From NCBI RefSeq assembly GCF_905220565.1, contig NC_059421.1, positions 4,049,501 through 4,113,500 of the forward strand: a DNA stretch of 64,000 bases. Reading direction: 5' to 3'. A program made the translations under genes and the position numbers. Below, piece after piece: positions 1 through 9,816 of the stretch. Numbering within the stretch: position 1 is the first letter of the stretch; each line of letters starts with the position of its first letter. This DNA is from Melitaea cinxia. Taxonomy: Eukaryota; Arthropoda; Insecta; Lepidoptera; Nymphalidae. The notes below the pieces were generated by a model. That model was not told the DNA's origin, ran no database searches, and saw nothing but the letters and a program-made list of their open reading frames with translations.

Positions 1-1770
1 CACGCTAAGCCGCTATTTTTAGTAACATACTTGGATTCGGGGTCGAAAGTGACCCCATCATCAATTTTGTTAGTCGGTATTCTAACGTATTATAAAACTG
101 TCAATGTGTTTATAATACTTCGGTTTATTTATTATTAAACAAGTTATTAACTACGGAGTTTTTGTCTTAATTATACTTTTTACTGTAAATTATTCATATT
201 TTAACAATGTCAACTTCTATTTCGTTTTTATAATTATTTGAACAATATACATTTTAGGAGCCCTTATTTAAATATATATATATATATATATATGGCATAG
301 GAACTTTTATCTATATCGCTTTCCTATAAGAACCAAATAATATAAACCAGGAATTTCTTTTCAAATCAAGTAAAACTAAAATATTGCCTTATAAACATTC
401 ATTGACTTTAGCCTTACATTTAGTACACGTTATATTTTTGGCACTGTTGTTCTTGTTATTTTTTTTATTCGCCGTTTAAGCTCGAAGTATCATTGACTGT
501 TTCAAGTTCATGTGGGTCGGAACAGGTAACATCTTCCACTTCCTCAGGGTTATTGATTTCTTCGTTCTCAGAGGCAAGTATTGCGGAATCACGGACATAT
601 ATTTTTGATTCGATGCATCGCTTTGATCCTCTAACATCATACCAAACATCATAACCGGCGAAAATATTAATAGTTTATTGATAAAACAAAAAACTTTACT
701 AAATAAATTAACAATAATACAACCATTCCCGGAGTCGGGGGTCATTTGTGACCCCATGTTTATGCATACCTCCATTTTTAGGAATGTTAGACGACGCTTG
801 TCCGTCACTCTCAGCACCTCACAACGTAGTGAGATTACATAAGCACAAAAAACTACCAGGCCTTGGATCTCAAAGTTATTACGCAAAATAGTTCCGTTGA
901 GATCATTTTTGACCCCCGACTCTATATAAGGGTTAAATATGCCTTTGAAGCCTACTTCAATGTATAAATTTTTCATTCGATTTAATTAGTTATCGATCTT
1001 CGGCATCAATTAGTGAAATACAATTCCGCGTTAATTTAAAGTGTCATTAGCAACGATCTAAATGTTGGATCATATTTATATCATATTCGAGGCATAATTA
1101 CCCTCAATGAAATTTCATATTAATCATTTGATATTGTCAATATTTAGTATACATTGGGTAAATAATTACTGCGTCGTATTAACTTATATATAACAGGTAC
1201 CTTTTATTTCATATAATATGTGGATATTTTCTGATATAAATAGTTACTCATTACAGAAAACGAATTAGGTGGTGTTATAACAAATAAAGTTTTAATTCAA
1301 TTAAAATTCTAAATAGAAATAAAAATAAAAAGTCTATACTTAATATCATAAAACTAAAGATTTTGTTAGTTTAAACGTGCTAATCTCAAAACGGACGTGT
1401 ATGAATTGGAAAATTATTATTATTTTTTTTTGGATAATATGGCTTATAAGCTATATAATATATTAGTTTTTTTTTTCTTAAATTAAACCTATCAAATAGA
1501 TGGTTATAGTTAGTTTATAAATATATTGCGTACAACAACAATCAGCCTAATTAAAAACTTTGTACGCGGTCGGTTAAAAACGGAAATCCAATAATATTTG
1601 AATATGGAATGACTATCGCCTTTCCAATTATAAATGGAAGTACTTAATTAATTTAAAACAGCACTCCAGAATATCCTCGGAAGATTAATTAAGACACGGG
1701 ATGCGGGTATTGTTATATGAATATGTTTTTAAAAATAATACCCACTGCATAAGGGTTGACAAACAACGGT
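1..1770. other. AT-rich spacer with GGGGTC...GACCCC hairpins
   Basis: No gene is supported. A (TA)n run lies at about 269-293. Three related motifs are seen near 38-57, 733-752 and 898-925: a GAGTCGGGGGTC-like string followed within a few bases by GACCCC. A minus-strand open stretch at 476-976 contains two of them, but its composition is not convincingly coding. An acidic reading on the minus strand near 477-680 (ending ...LETVNDTSSLNGE, then stop) could be the end of a lost transposon gene. Confidence 0.4.
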
Positions 1771-1771
1771 T

Positions 1772-2010
1772 TTAGTTTAGTGCTATATAGAGAGGCTAGT
1801 GTTAACTGGCGGTTACGGGTTCGATTCCCAATCAGAGGAATATTTATATAATTATTTGTCTCAGGTTTGGGTCTCATCAACTTATCCCGGAGGGTATGTT
1901 GAGATGATGGTCTCGGTTGTTATCATAGACCTGATAGCGATTAAGATCCGAGCTTTCTCCTACACAGATAATGATACCTATGGCAATCTGTCGTAGGTTA
2001 TAGGTTGGAT
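1772..2010 (+). repeat. tRNA-headed SINE (family B, diverged)
   Basis: A Pol III B-box-like string GGGTTCGATTCCCA lies at about 1817-1830, preceded by a degenerate A-box region. The body contains GGTTGTTATCATAGACCTGATAGCGAT, split here as GGTTGTTATCATAGACC and TGATAGCGAT, which recurs in the other family B copies in this window (26.6, 12.3, 20.2 and 6.3 kb). The 3' RTE-like tail is missing or unrecognisable. A short open frame at 1799-1996 lies inside it and is not a gene. Confidence 0.6.
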
Positions 2011-3830
2011 CAAGTTAATAACACTGAAATACTTACATGATTCCTCAAGAAGAACTTCTTGCTGACCTCTAACAGAACTTATGATGGAATAAACTGTCAC
2101 TGTTACAACTAGTCTCGCAGACAAACACATTTTTAACACTACAATTTGTCGATATACATTTCACAACACAACACTCACGGTACAATTATCTGTGTCTCTT
2201 TGTGGTATTTAATTTTATCGATAACATTATATTTCAATCACTACTAATATTTTCACTATGATTCAATGACATTTTTGCTCAGGATTCGATGGTATCTGAA
2301 ACAAAATAATAACTAATTAATAAAAATTTGTTTTAATTAGACATCACACTTGCGCTCACTGCTACATTACAGTTTTGGGGTGCAATTCTGTTGCCTATAT
2401 TCATATTATGTTTTTTATGTACCTATGTGCGATAAAGACTTTATTTTATTTTATCGTAAATTAAAATATAGATTAAATTAAATAAAATAAAAATAAAAAC
2501 TTCACAAACAAAAATCAAAAATCCATTTACTTTTTTTGAACATGCAGGCGGTAGCACATCAATTTGTTGATGTGACCATTGCACCTACACATAATCAAAT
2601 GTTACATTATCGTCTCATCTTGTTCTACAAACTACAATACTAATTTCTCAAATATTTTGTTTATTAGGATTTCTAAAATGTAGCTAATACATACTGATAT
2701 TTTTATACGTACAAACAAACAGACCCATTTACTTTCTAATATTAGTCTAGATTAATCATCCACTGTCGAATGAACTGCAAATGGCTTTCATTAAAGGGCT
2801 GAGAGAGGTAATCGCCCGCTAGGCGTCAAATCGAATGATTCCATTATGAAATGTCAATAAGTGTAATGCTTTTAAATCGTTCATAAATATTTAATGAATT
2901 TCGTTTTAATATTCTCGATTGCGACATCGATTTTAATCGAGTAGCTAGGACTTTTAAAGGATTTAGGATTTAAGACATAAAACAAACAGTTTTACGATAC
3001 AGTTACTGTAGAAATCACTCAAAGCTGGACTAATGCCTTCTCTTTGAGTAGAAGATTTGGACTATAATCTTAAACACTGCTCCTTATGGATTTACAGATA
3101 AATATTCTACTTACAGTATCTATTGATTGTTTTCAACTGTTTCTAAAAAGTATTGAAACCAGCTTCCAGCAGACTTATAAGGACAAACACCCACATCAGA
3201 ATTAATGGAACTTACAACATACAACAGCGCAACGTAACATTTTGATTTTTAATTCGAGATGAGAAAAACGTTTAATAAATTATTTTCGAAAAATAATGTT
3301 CTTTAACCACAAACTTTGTATACCGTCTCTTTTTTATAAGTACTTACGTACTCATAACGTAACTCAAAATGTCACATTTTAATCGCTAAATGCTTGTTGC
3401 ACTTGATTATTACTCTGGTTACTTATTCAATATCTATGATGTCTTTGAAGTGAACGAATGCAAATATTAATTAATTTGATATCGGCTAAAGTTAGTTTAA
3501 TACATTAAAATTTCATCAACGTATACTTTTAGCTGTCGTTCGTCGCTATGATAAACTATAGATATACAGTTGACCAACTCAAATATCGGGTAAAAGTCCT
3601 ATGAGATGATTAAGTCTAAATATCACCTTTTCTTTCTATAATTCCACGTGAATAACCTTTCCCATGGCTGTCTTTAGACGACAAATAGTAAAAGTTTCAC
3701 TTGTATACCTACGTACAATAGTCTAATAATAATTGAAGTTTAACTTATATACCTACGTACGATAGTTTAACTAATTAAAGTTAAAAATATTTTGTTAAGT
3801 GTGTCCGTTTATTTAGTCTGTATAATGTCT
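2011..3830. other. AT-rich spacer, nothing recognised
   Basis: No coding frame of convincing composition, no RNA gene and no clear repeat was seen, apart from short A/T runs. Confidence 0.5.
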
Positions 3831-3831
3831 G

Positions 3832-3935
3832 GTGTAGTCTGGATGAGGATTACGGAAAACCGGGATATCTGGCGCGAAGTTGGGAAGGCCTATGTCCAGC
3901 ACTGCAATAGGCTGAAGCTAAACTGAACTGAGGCT
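3832..3935 (+). repeat. 5'-truncated RTE-type LINE, 3' end only
   Basis: The sequence from about 3838 reads in frame as a peptide like VWMRITENRDIWREVGKAY, the C-terminus of RTE reverse transcriptases. It ends in aggcctatgtccagcactg and an AGGCTGAA-type tail. The same C-terminal block is present in the longer RTE copy at 58.04-58.14 kb. This is a dead-on-arrival copy of roughly 100 bp. Confidence 0.7.
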
Positions 3936-4724
3936 ACTTCTCATGTTCGACAAGTGATTTCGTTCCCACGGTATCGTAAATTACGCGGACAAACCCGTAG
4001 GGCATAGTTAGTTACTTGATAAGTGTTCGATTGTATGCTTTGTAAGAAACTCTTACAGAAATAAATAATAAAATATCAAGCACGTGGAACCACGCGGATC
4101 GTCAAATATCCCTTTAAAACCTGATCAAGAAATTTCAAGAGCTGCATTATGCGTAAGATAAATGTCAAAAGCTTCGAGAAACATCGCTGAGTCACGTCGA
4201 AATTATATAGCGAAATATTTTCAGGATAAAATGAGATTTTTCTTTAAATAATACTCACTGTATTAAAGATAGTATAATCTTCGCATCATTATCAGGTCTT
4301 TTAGAATAAAATGGAATAGGTAATTATTTTCATAATTTCTGCAAATCACGGTACATAAAAGAATTCAATTTTTTTTGTGACACTTCCATTCATTATTATA
4401 TATTTAATGAATATTTAGTAATTCAATATAAAGCAAAATATAAGTGAAATTCTTAGATTACCTACCTACTACCTATTACCAATAATGAGCAGTTTATTTA
4501 TATTCCAATTATAAAATTTATTTATTCCATCATCTTACATTTAACATTAATGGATCTAATCATCAAAATCATCTAAATGGATTAGACATTTTAATTATTC
4601 GTATTGTTTTTTCTTCCAAAATAAATGGGAATTACGGTATAATAAAAATCACGAAACCGACACATAAATGCTGCTTCACATTAACGAAAAAAAAAAAAAA
4701 AAAAAAAAATTTAACTAAGTATAA
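3936..4724. other. AT-rich spacer with poly(A) run
   Basis: Nothing coding was recognised. An A-homopolymer of more than 20 bases lies at about 4687-4709, just before the family H element. It may be a retroposon tail, but no body could be assigned to it. Confidence 0.4.
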
Positions 4725-4960
4725 TATTTTTAACCGACTTCAAAAAAGGAGAGGGTTGTCAATTCGACAGTATTTTTTTTTGTTACCTCAGATCTTTTGA
4801 CTGGGCATACCGATTTCGATTATTTTTTTTTCCAACCGAAATCGTTATCGCTATTATGAGCATTTACTTGACTATTTTCCGTCTGTCTATGTTCTATTAC
4901 TCATAGATGTAATTGAAGTAGTTTTTTTTTTTTTTTTTCGTTTACGAGCAAACTCAATCA
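4725..4960 (+). repeat. MITE-like 'AACCGACTTCAA' element (family H), deleted copy
   Basis: It starts TTTTTAACCGACTTCAAAAA and, after about 180 bp, returns as AATTGAAGTAGTTTTTTT, so the ends are short inverted repeats. Internal blocks (caattcgacagt, gtaccgattt-like, TCGTTTACGAGCAAAC) are shared with copies at 11.69 and 60.39 kb. No open frame. It is a non-autonomous repeat common in this window; I cannot assign it firmly to a named superfamily. Confidence 0.6.
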
Positions 4961-5215
4961 TCTTTTATAACGAATGTATTTAGTGTATAATTACTTTAAT
5001 TATCGATGTAAATGGATGAAAAACATGTACAATAAAACTCGTAAACTGTGTTTTGCTATAAAACTGTATTTTGCTGTGTAAAATAAACGCTTTGTAAAAC
5101 TGAAAAAAAAATTAACTTTATTTATCGTTGTGTCCATTTGTTATAAGTATTCGTTGACGGTTCGCAGGAAAGTGGACATAAGGTGCCAATCAAACCACAA
5201 ATTGCAAATTCATGC

Positions 5216-5247
5216 GACGTTTCGATCCTTTATTGGACCATCATCAG
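5216..5247 (-). ncRNA. Hammerhead-ribozyme-like core (candidate)
   Basis: On the minus strand the order is CTGATGA (5247-5241), one T, GGTCC (5239-5235), loop AATAAA, GGATC (5228-5224), GAAAC, then GTC (ending at 5216). CTGATGA and GAAA are the two invariant hammerhead core strings. GGTCC/GGATC pairs as a 5-bp stem II with one G-U. The palindromic ACGT would form a minimal stem III with cleavage after GTC. Stem I is weak on inspection: the first base pair forms and the next ones do not. Such minimal motifs are known from Penelope-like retroelements and related retroposons. Activity is unproven. Confidence 0.35.
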
Positions 5248-5400
5248 GTCATCAAAAAATTTAACACTTAATACTTATCTGACATCAATTAAAAATATCG
5301 ATAAGCTCAATAAATTTAAAATTAAGATAGTAAACAAAACTGTTATTATTTTTGTACAGTACAATAACTTAATTCGTTACGTGACAGCGCGTTTAGCGTG

Positions 5401-5650
5401 ACCCCAATCCCGTCACGCACCGTGACCTACCCTTCAGCTCATTTCACACGAATATACTGACCTTCGTGAAAAAAATCTGGTCAAAATACCTAAACATGGT
5501 AAACAAAGTTATGTAACACACTAACGAAAATGTGTCTGCAGTAAGTTGAAAACTATAGTAACGGGAAACTAGAATAAGGTATTAAACTAAGATATGTCTC
5601 TATTTCAAGAACTATTTTAATGAAAATAACAAGAGTGTTAGGTACCGCCA
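5401..5650. other. Spacer, slightly GC-richer at its left end
   Basis: The region holds a short CACGCACCGTGACC-type stretch near 5415-5430 and no gene. It may belong to the element that carries the hammerhead-like core. Confidence 0.3.
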
Positions 5651-6027
5651 AAATTTACTTAGTACAAAGTAATTCGTATTTTGATTTAGTTAATCAGAAA
5701 TGATTAAATAAATATTTTATAATTTTGAAGTCGGTGCCAAGTAAAACAATAACTACTCTAGTATCTACTCTAAGTTGTATTCAGTTTTCTTTCATAATTT
5801 GTTTCATTGACTATTAGTTTGAATACTTTTATTATTCTGTTATTGTTTTGAGATATCTAATAATATTTTTTTACTTGTTTGTTGTGTGTGTGTGTTGTTT
5901 GTATTTGTTATTGTAGCCAGGTTGTTGTAGTATTTACTTGGCACCAACTTCAAAATTATAAAATATTTATTTAATCATTTCTGATTAACTAAATCAAAAT
6001 ACGAATTACTTTGTACTAAGTAAATTT
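5651..6027. repeat. Foldback element with 95-bp inverted arms
   Basis: The left arm 5651-5745 and right arm 5933-6027 are reverse complements with, by eye, a single mismatch (GAAGTCGG against GAAGTTGG). The central loop is 187 bp and non-coding. The inner ends carry GGTGCCAAGTAAA. The right arm is followed at about 6046-6070 by a TTTTTGAAGTCGGTTTTTT end typical of family H, so the foldback may be internal to a larger H-type element. Confidence 0.8.
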
Positions 6028-6139
6028 ATTTTTCACTTTTTAGTTTCCTTTTTGAAGTCGGTTTTTTTTTTTGTTAAAAATTATTTTATTTTACAATTTT
6101 TAGTGATGGGTAGACCTAACAAGGATGCTTTTTCTGTTA

Positions 6140-6312
6140 TGTCGGGGGTTCGGAAACATACACAATACACAAGTACAAACACCCAGATCATGACAAACAT
6201 CTTATATGGCCAATACAAATGTCTGTCGTGCGCGGGGATTGAACCCACTAACGCCAGCGCAACAGCCGGTGCTGTGACCGCTGCGCTAACGCGTCGACAT
6301 ACTATGAGTAAA
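6140..6312 (-). repeat. tRNA-headed SINE (family B), truncated
   Basis: Reading on the minus strand, the head GTCGACGCGTTAGCGCAGCG (A box TTAGCGCAGCGG) is followed by a B-box-like GTGGGTTCAATCCCC and the body CATTTGTATTGGCCATATAA. It stops near 6140 without the RTE-like tail. Its head abuts the end of the next SINE, so two Pol III heads lie in tandem in the same orientation. Confidence 0.7.
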
Positions 6313-6532
6313 GTTCGCTATCAGGTGTACGTAATAACAACCGGGACTGACAGCCTAGCGTGTTCTCCGAGGCTAGGTTGGGAGAACCACAAAGATTAAC
6401 AACTAGACCGAAAATAAATATTTGTATAAACATAAATATCCACTCCGAGCGGGAATAGAACCCGCGACCGTCGGTGTTTAGGCGCCGCCGACACGGCACA
6501 TGCACCATTATATCAAAGCGGTCGTCAAACAG
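6313..6532 (-). repeat. tRNA-headed SINE (family B variant), 3' truncated
   Basis: The minus-strand B box CGGGTTCTATTCCCG lies at about 6450-6466. The head continues to about 6530 (GACCGCTTTGATATAATGG). The body runs ATATTTATGTTTATAC, CGGAGAACACGCTAGGC, CCCGGTTGTTATTACG, ending at the family's TTACTCATAGTA block. There it meets the second SINE head. The 3' part found in the 26.5-kb copy is absent. Confidence 0.7.
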
Positions 6533-6535
6533 CAA

Positions 6536-7378
6536 AAGGTAACTGCTGTAAATTGTTGAGAAATTCCCTCGAGTGTTTATGGGCTCCATCATCAAACCTG
6601 GTCCTGCGACACAGATGATCACACAGCAGGTAATTGCTATAAATCGTTGAAAAGTTCCCTCGACTATCTTTCATCTCCATCATCAGACTTTAATGGCACT
6701 TGTAACTCATATAGGTGCAAAGTTCTCATCAATAGAAACGAATTAAGTTCAAACAGCAGGTAATTGCTATAAGTCGTTGAAGAGTACCCTCGACTATCTT
6801 TCGTCTCCATCATCAGACTGAAATGCCACTTATAATTCATATATATGCAAAGTTCTCATCAATAGAAACGAATTAAGTTCAAACAGCAGGTAATTGCTAT
6901 AAATCGTTAAAGAGTTCCCTCGACTAACTTTTGTCTCCATCATCAGACTGTAATGGCACTTATAACTCATACAGGTGCAAAGTTCTCATCAACAGAAACG
7001 AATTAAGTTCAAACAGCAGGTAATTGCTATAAATTGTTGAAGAGTTCCCTCGACTATCTTTCTTCTCCATCATCAGATCGACTCCAGACCTTTATTAAAT
7101 AGTAGTGCTTGATAGTGCTTAATGAAAACATGATTAAAATTACTAGTCACCCTTACGATTTTTGAAAGTTTCCCTCGATTTCTCTGGGATCCCATCATCA
7201 GATCCTGGTTTCCTTATCATGGTACCAAACTATGAATACCTCCTTTCCAACAAAAAAAGAATTATCAAAATCGGTTCATAAACGAAGAAGTTATCCCCGA
7301 ACATACATAAAAAAAAAAAAAATATATATATACGGTCGAATTGAGTAACCTCCTCCTTTTTTTGAAGTCGGTTAATAA
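6536..7378 (-). repeat. Family H element with 130-bp minisatellite
   Basis: The right end (7330-7378) is the family start, read on the minus strand as TTAACCGACTTCAAAAAAAG followed by GGAGGAGGTTACTCAATTCG. Inside, a unit containing AGCAGGTAATTGCTAT repeats with TAATTGCTAT at 6631, 6761, 6891 and 7021, an exact 130-bp period. A shorter diverged start lies at 6541. Each unit includes TTCCCTCGACTATCTTT and CCATCATCAGACT, similar to the non-repeated TTTCCCTCGATTTCTCTGGG and CCATCATCAGATC at 7168-7205, so the array probably grew from the element's own body. No coding role is seen. Confidence 0.75.
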
Positions 7379-7654
7379 AAGGTCGTTTATAAATATGCAC
7401 CTAGCTACTACATATGTACTTTTAATTCCTAGCCTGCGCTTGACTGCGCTTGATGGTAATAATATTCAGTGTACAGAACCAAATAAACAAACCAGAATTA
7501 TTATACGTAAAGGAAGATGTAAAAAGGTTGTCTTATCGCTAATAGAGCGATCTTTTTAAGAAATAAAAGAAAATATGAAGTTAAGCCAGGGTTCAAAGAG
7601 TAGGTAATAAAAGAGGTGGTTTAATAATTTTGTTTGTTCGCAAAGGAAGAACAG
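7379..7654. other. Spacer, nothing recognised
   Basis: A 72-codon open frame at 7341-7559 overlaps the family H end and has no recognisable features. I do not consider it a gene. Confidence 0.35.
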
Positions 7655-7793
7655 CCTACTTCAATTACATCGACAAGTAATACAACGTAGGTAGACGAAA
7701 AGATACTCAAGTAAATATACGTTATCAAAGATTACTGATTAAAACAAGAATCAACAAAATCGGGACATTCAGTGAAATGTTATGCGGTATATA
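7655..7793 (-). repeat. Family H fragment left of the Ginger-like element
   Basis: TACTTCAATTACATCGACAA and TACAACGTAGGTAGACGAAA are the reverse of the H right end seen at 60.75 kb. The ACAACGTAGGT string occurs again just right of the transposon (9613), so the two flanks overlap in family coordinates and do not form one simply interrupted copy. Confidence 0.5.
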
Positions 7794-8053
7794 TGTTACC
7801 GGCCAAACCCGATTTCAGGACAAACTAGTTTTGCCTAGGCTAATCTAGTTCTTCCTATACGTGTTAGGATTAACTAGTATAGCCTAGTCCAAACTAATTT
7901 GTCCTAAGCCCGATAGGATAAACCAGTTTAGGCCAGTCCAAACTAATTTGTCCTAAGCCCGATAGGTCGGACCAGTTTAGGCCAGGCTAAACTAGTTGAT
8001 CCTGATATAAGTACGCACACTTTAGGATAAACTGGTATGGCCTAGTCTAAACA
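7794..8053. repeat. Left 260-bp terminal inverted repeat of the Ginger-like element
   Basis: Its 260-bp length equals that of the right copy at 9345-9604. It contains tandem-like subunits: TAGTCCAAACTAATTTGTCC, then CTAAGCCCGATAGG, appears twice at about 7890-7970, with variants of GGACCAGTTTAGGCC between. Many ACTAGT palindromes could be subterminal transposase-binding sites, which is an inference. Confidence 0.75.
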
Positions 8054-8276
8054 TTATAGTATATCAAGAAAGTCAAAATAAATGGATAAAGTGAATAAAA
8101 TACTCTGTAATTAGAAAAATAATCATTTTTATTAAAACCATAATGATTCGTCGTTAAAAATTATGGATAATTGGTAATACAAACAATCATACTATAACAA
8201 ATAATAAGTGTTTTTAATAGAAGCAATAATCATATCTCAATTATTAAAATTGTTATTTATTTTTACATGGTTTACT

Positions 8277-9130
8277 TTAGTGGCACTTAGAATTGCAGAG
8301 TATGAGTGCCTTCTTGCACTGGCATCTGTTTGTGGAACAGTTTTTGTAGCAGCTGCATCTCATAAAACCTTGGCCTGATCCAACTGAATGTTTCGTAGCT
8401 GCAGTCCTTAACGATATTTCAGAGACTTGGTTTACATCTGCTACCTCTAAAAAAGTTTGATTGCAAAAGCCGAATTCTGATCTGAAAAAATAAAGTAAAA
8501 ACATATTAGCTACTTTAAAATATCATTAATGCTTCAGAAAGATATATAAGTAATTAAGTAACAAAAAAATAAAAACTATAATATTGTTTCCGAAGTACTC
8601 CATGTTTGGTGCCAACTTTGTAAAAACCCTCGTCATTTTTCTGAAGAATAACTCCAATAATGTTTCTGAGATCACCTTTGCCTTTAGCAACATCTGGAAT
8701 CGGTATAGTCACATTATCTCCAATGTTGGCAGGTGGATGAGACTTGTCAGAAGTAGCTTTCATTTTCTTAGCCTGTTTCACAAGATTTTCTGCTGCAGTT
8801 GTTCTAGCTTTATGAATGTCATTTTCATATGAAGAAACTTTTTCTCGATTACTAACTTCCACAACGTTACCATCACTATCTTCTGTTAGGTTAACATTAC
8901 GATCATCTTCTATTACCTTCCTTAAATCATCTTTATCCTGAATATCATTTATGATTTCTTGCGGCAAAGAGGAAGTCGAAAGTCCTACTCTGGGTTCTAT
9001 TCCAAATAATGCCTTGTATGGTGATTGTTTTATCCCGCGGCGCGGTTTTTCATGAATTAAACGTATATCAAACCTTCTGACCATTTCGTTGAAGCCTTGT
9101 CCTTTATCCAAGACCCCATCATATTGAAAG
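8277..9130 (-). pseudogene. C-terminal part of a KRBA2/Ginger-like integrase transposase
   Basis: Two minus-strand exonic pieces are visible. The first (about 9130 to 8577) encodes IKQSPYKALFG and VGLSTSSLPQEII, which match the stretch after the integrase core in KRBA2-like proteins, then a lysine-rich linker and a basic domain with HPPANIGDNV and GVILQKNDEGFYKVGTKHGV. The second (about 8481 to 8277) encodes RSEFGFC, then a cysteine cluster with the pattern CxC-x3-C-x4-C-x-C-x6-C-x3-CH, a known C-terminal hallmark of this family. A TTTTTTCAG acceptor at 8490-8482 suggests an intron of about 95 bp, but the donor (AG|TTTTT) lacks a clean GT in the frame-preserving position. The catalytic N-terminal half is missing upstream of 9130. 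The first ~26 codons of the open frame that begins at 9207 are antisense SINE and not original coding sequence. Confidence 0.7.
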
Positions 9131-9296
9131 AATACTGTTTTCAAGCAGTATTGTGTTCCTGTTGGTGAGTACGGTGACCAGAGCTCCTGAGGGGATTGAG
9201 TCGGCAACGCGCTTGCGATGCTTCTGGTGTTGCAGGTGTCTATAAGCTACGGTAATGCCGTACGCTTGTTTGCCGACCTAGTGACATAAAAAAAAT
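9131..9296 (+). repeat. SINE-like retroposon (family A) inside the transposase gene
   Basis: From AATACTGTTTTCAAGCAG to GACCTAGTGACATAAAAAAA it matches the 3' two thirds of the full copy at 16.54 kb. A stretch (CGCTTACCATCAGGTGA) present in other copies is deleted near 9255. It lies exactly where the integrase homology stops. Confidence 0.75.
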
Positions 9297-9604
9297 GTTT
9301 GTACATGTGTGAATTACTTTCGATTCTGCAAATTTTTTTTAGACTGTTTAGTCTAGGCCATACCAGTTTATCCTAAAGTGTGCGTATTTATATCAGGATC
9401 AACTAGTTTAGCCTGGCGTAAACTGGTCTGACCTATCGGGCTTAGGACAAATTAGTTTGGACTAGCCTAAACTGGTTTATCCTATCGGGCTAAGGACAAA
9501 CTAGTTTTGCCTAGGCTATACTAGTTAATCCTAACACGTATAGGAAGAACTAGTTTAGCCTAGGCAAAACTAGTTTGTCCTGAAATCGGGTTTGGCCGGT
9601 AACA

Positions 9605-9816
9605 TATATAATACAACGTAGGTCGAAATACGCGTTATTAGATATGACTCGAAAAGTACTTGTCAGATCTCAATTAAATTTGAATGGGACCACATGACAC
9701 GCACCAAATTTGATTTAATTTTTTTATCAAAATTGGTTCACCCAGTCAAAAGTATAGAGGTCGAAAGAAAAGAATCGAATTAAGAACATCCTCCTTTTTT
9801 AGAAATCGGTTAAAAA
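9605..9816 (-). repeat. Family H fragment right of the Ginger-like element
   Basis: TACAACGTAGGTCGAAATAC, GGGACCACATGACACG and TCCTCCTTTTTTAGAAATCG lead to the terminal CGGTTAAAAACG (about 9805-9816). The same block order is seen reversed at 60.4-60.8 kb and in parallel at 53.25-53.5 kb. Confidence 0.55.

Larger units (their letters stand above)
7794..9604 (-). mobile_element. Ginger/KRBA2-type (integrase-like) DNA transposon, decayed
   Basis: The element starts TGTTACCGGCCAAACCCG and ends with the reverse complement. The termini are inverted repeats of 260 bp (7794-8053 and 9345-9604) with scattered mismatches. A TATA target duplication sits on each side (7790-7793 and 9605-9608). TGT...ACA ends, 4-bp duplications and an integrase-like gene are what is known for Ginger2/TDD elements. 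The arms are built from short repeated units around ACTAGTTT, GCCTAGGC and CCTAAGCCCGATAGG. The interior holds the broken minus-strand gene at 8277-9130, and a SINE has replaced or interrupted its upstream part. Probably non-autonomous now. Confidence 0.75.

Noticed and set aside
476..976. 166-codon minus-strand open frame
   Set aside because: Reads through hairpin motifs and AT-rich DNA, has no domain or coding-like composition, and a different frame looks slightly more gene-like over its last part.
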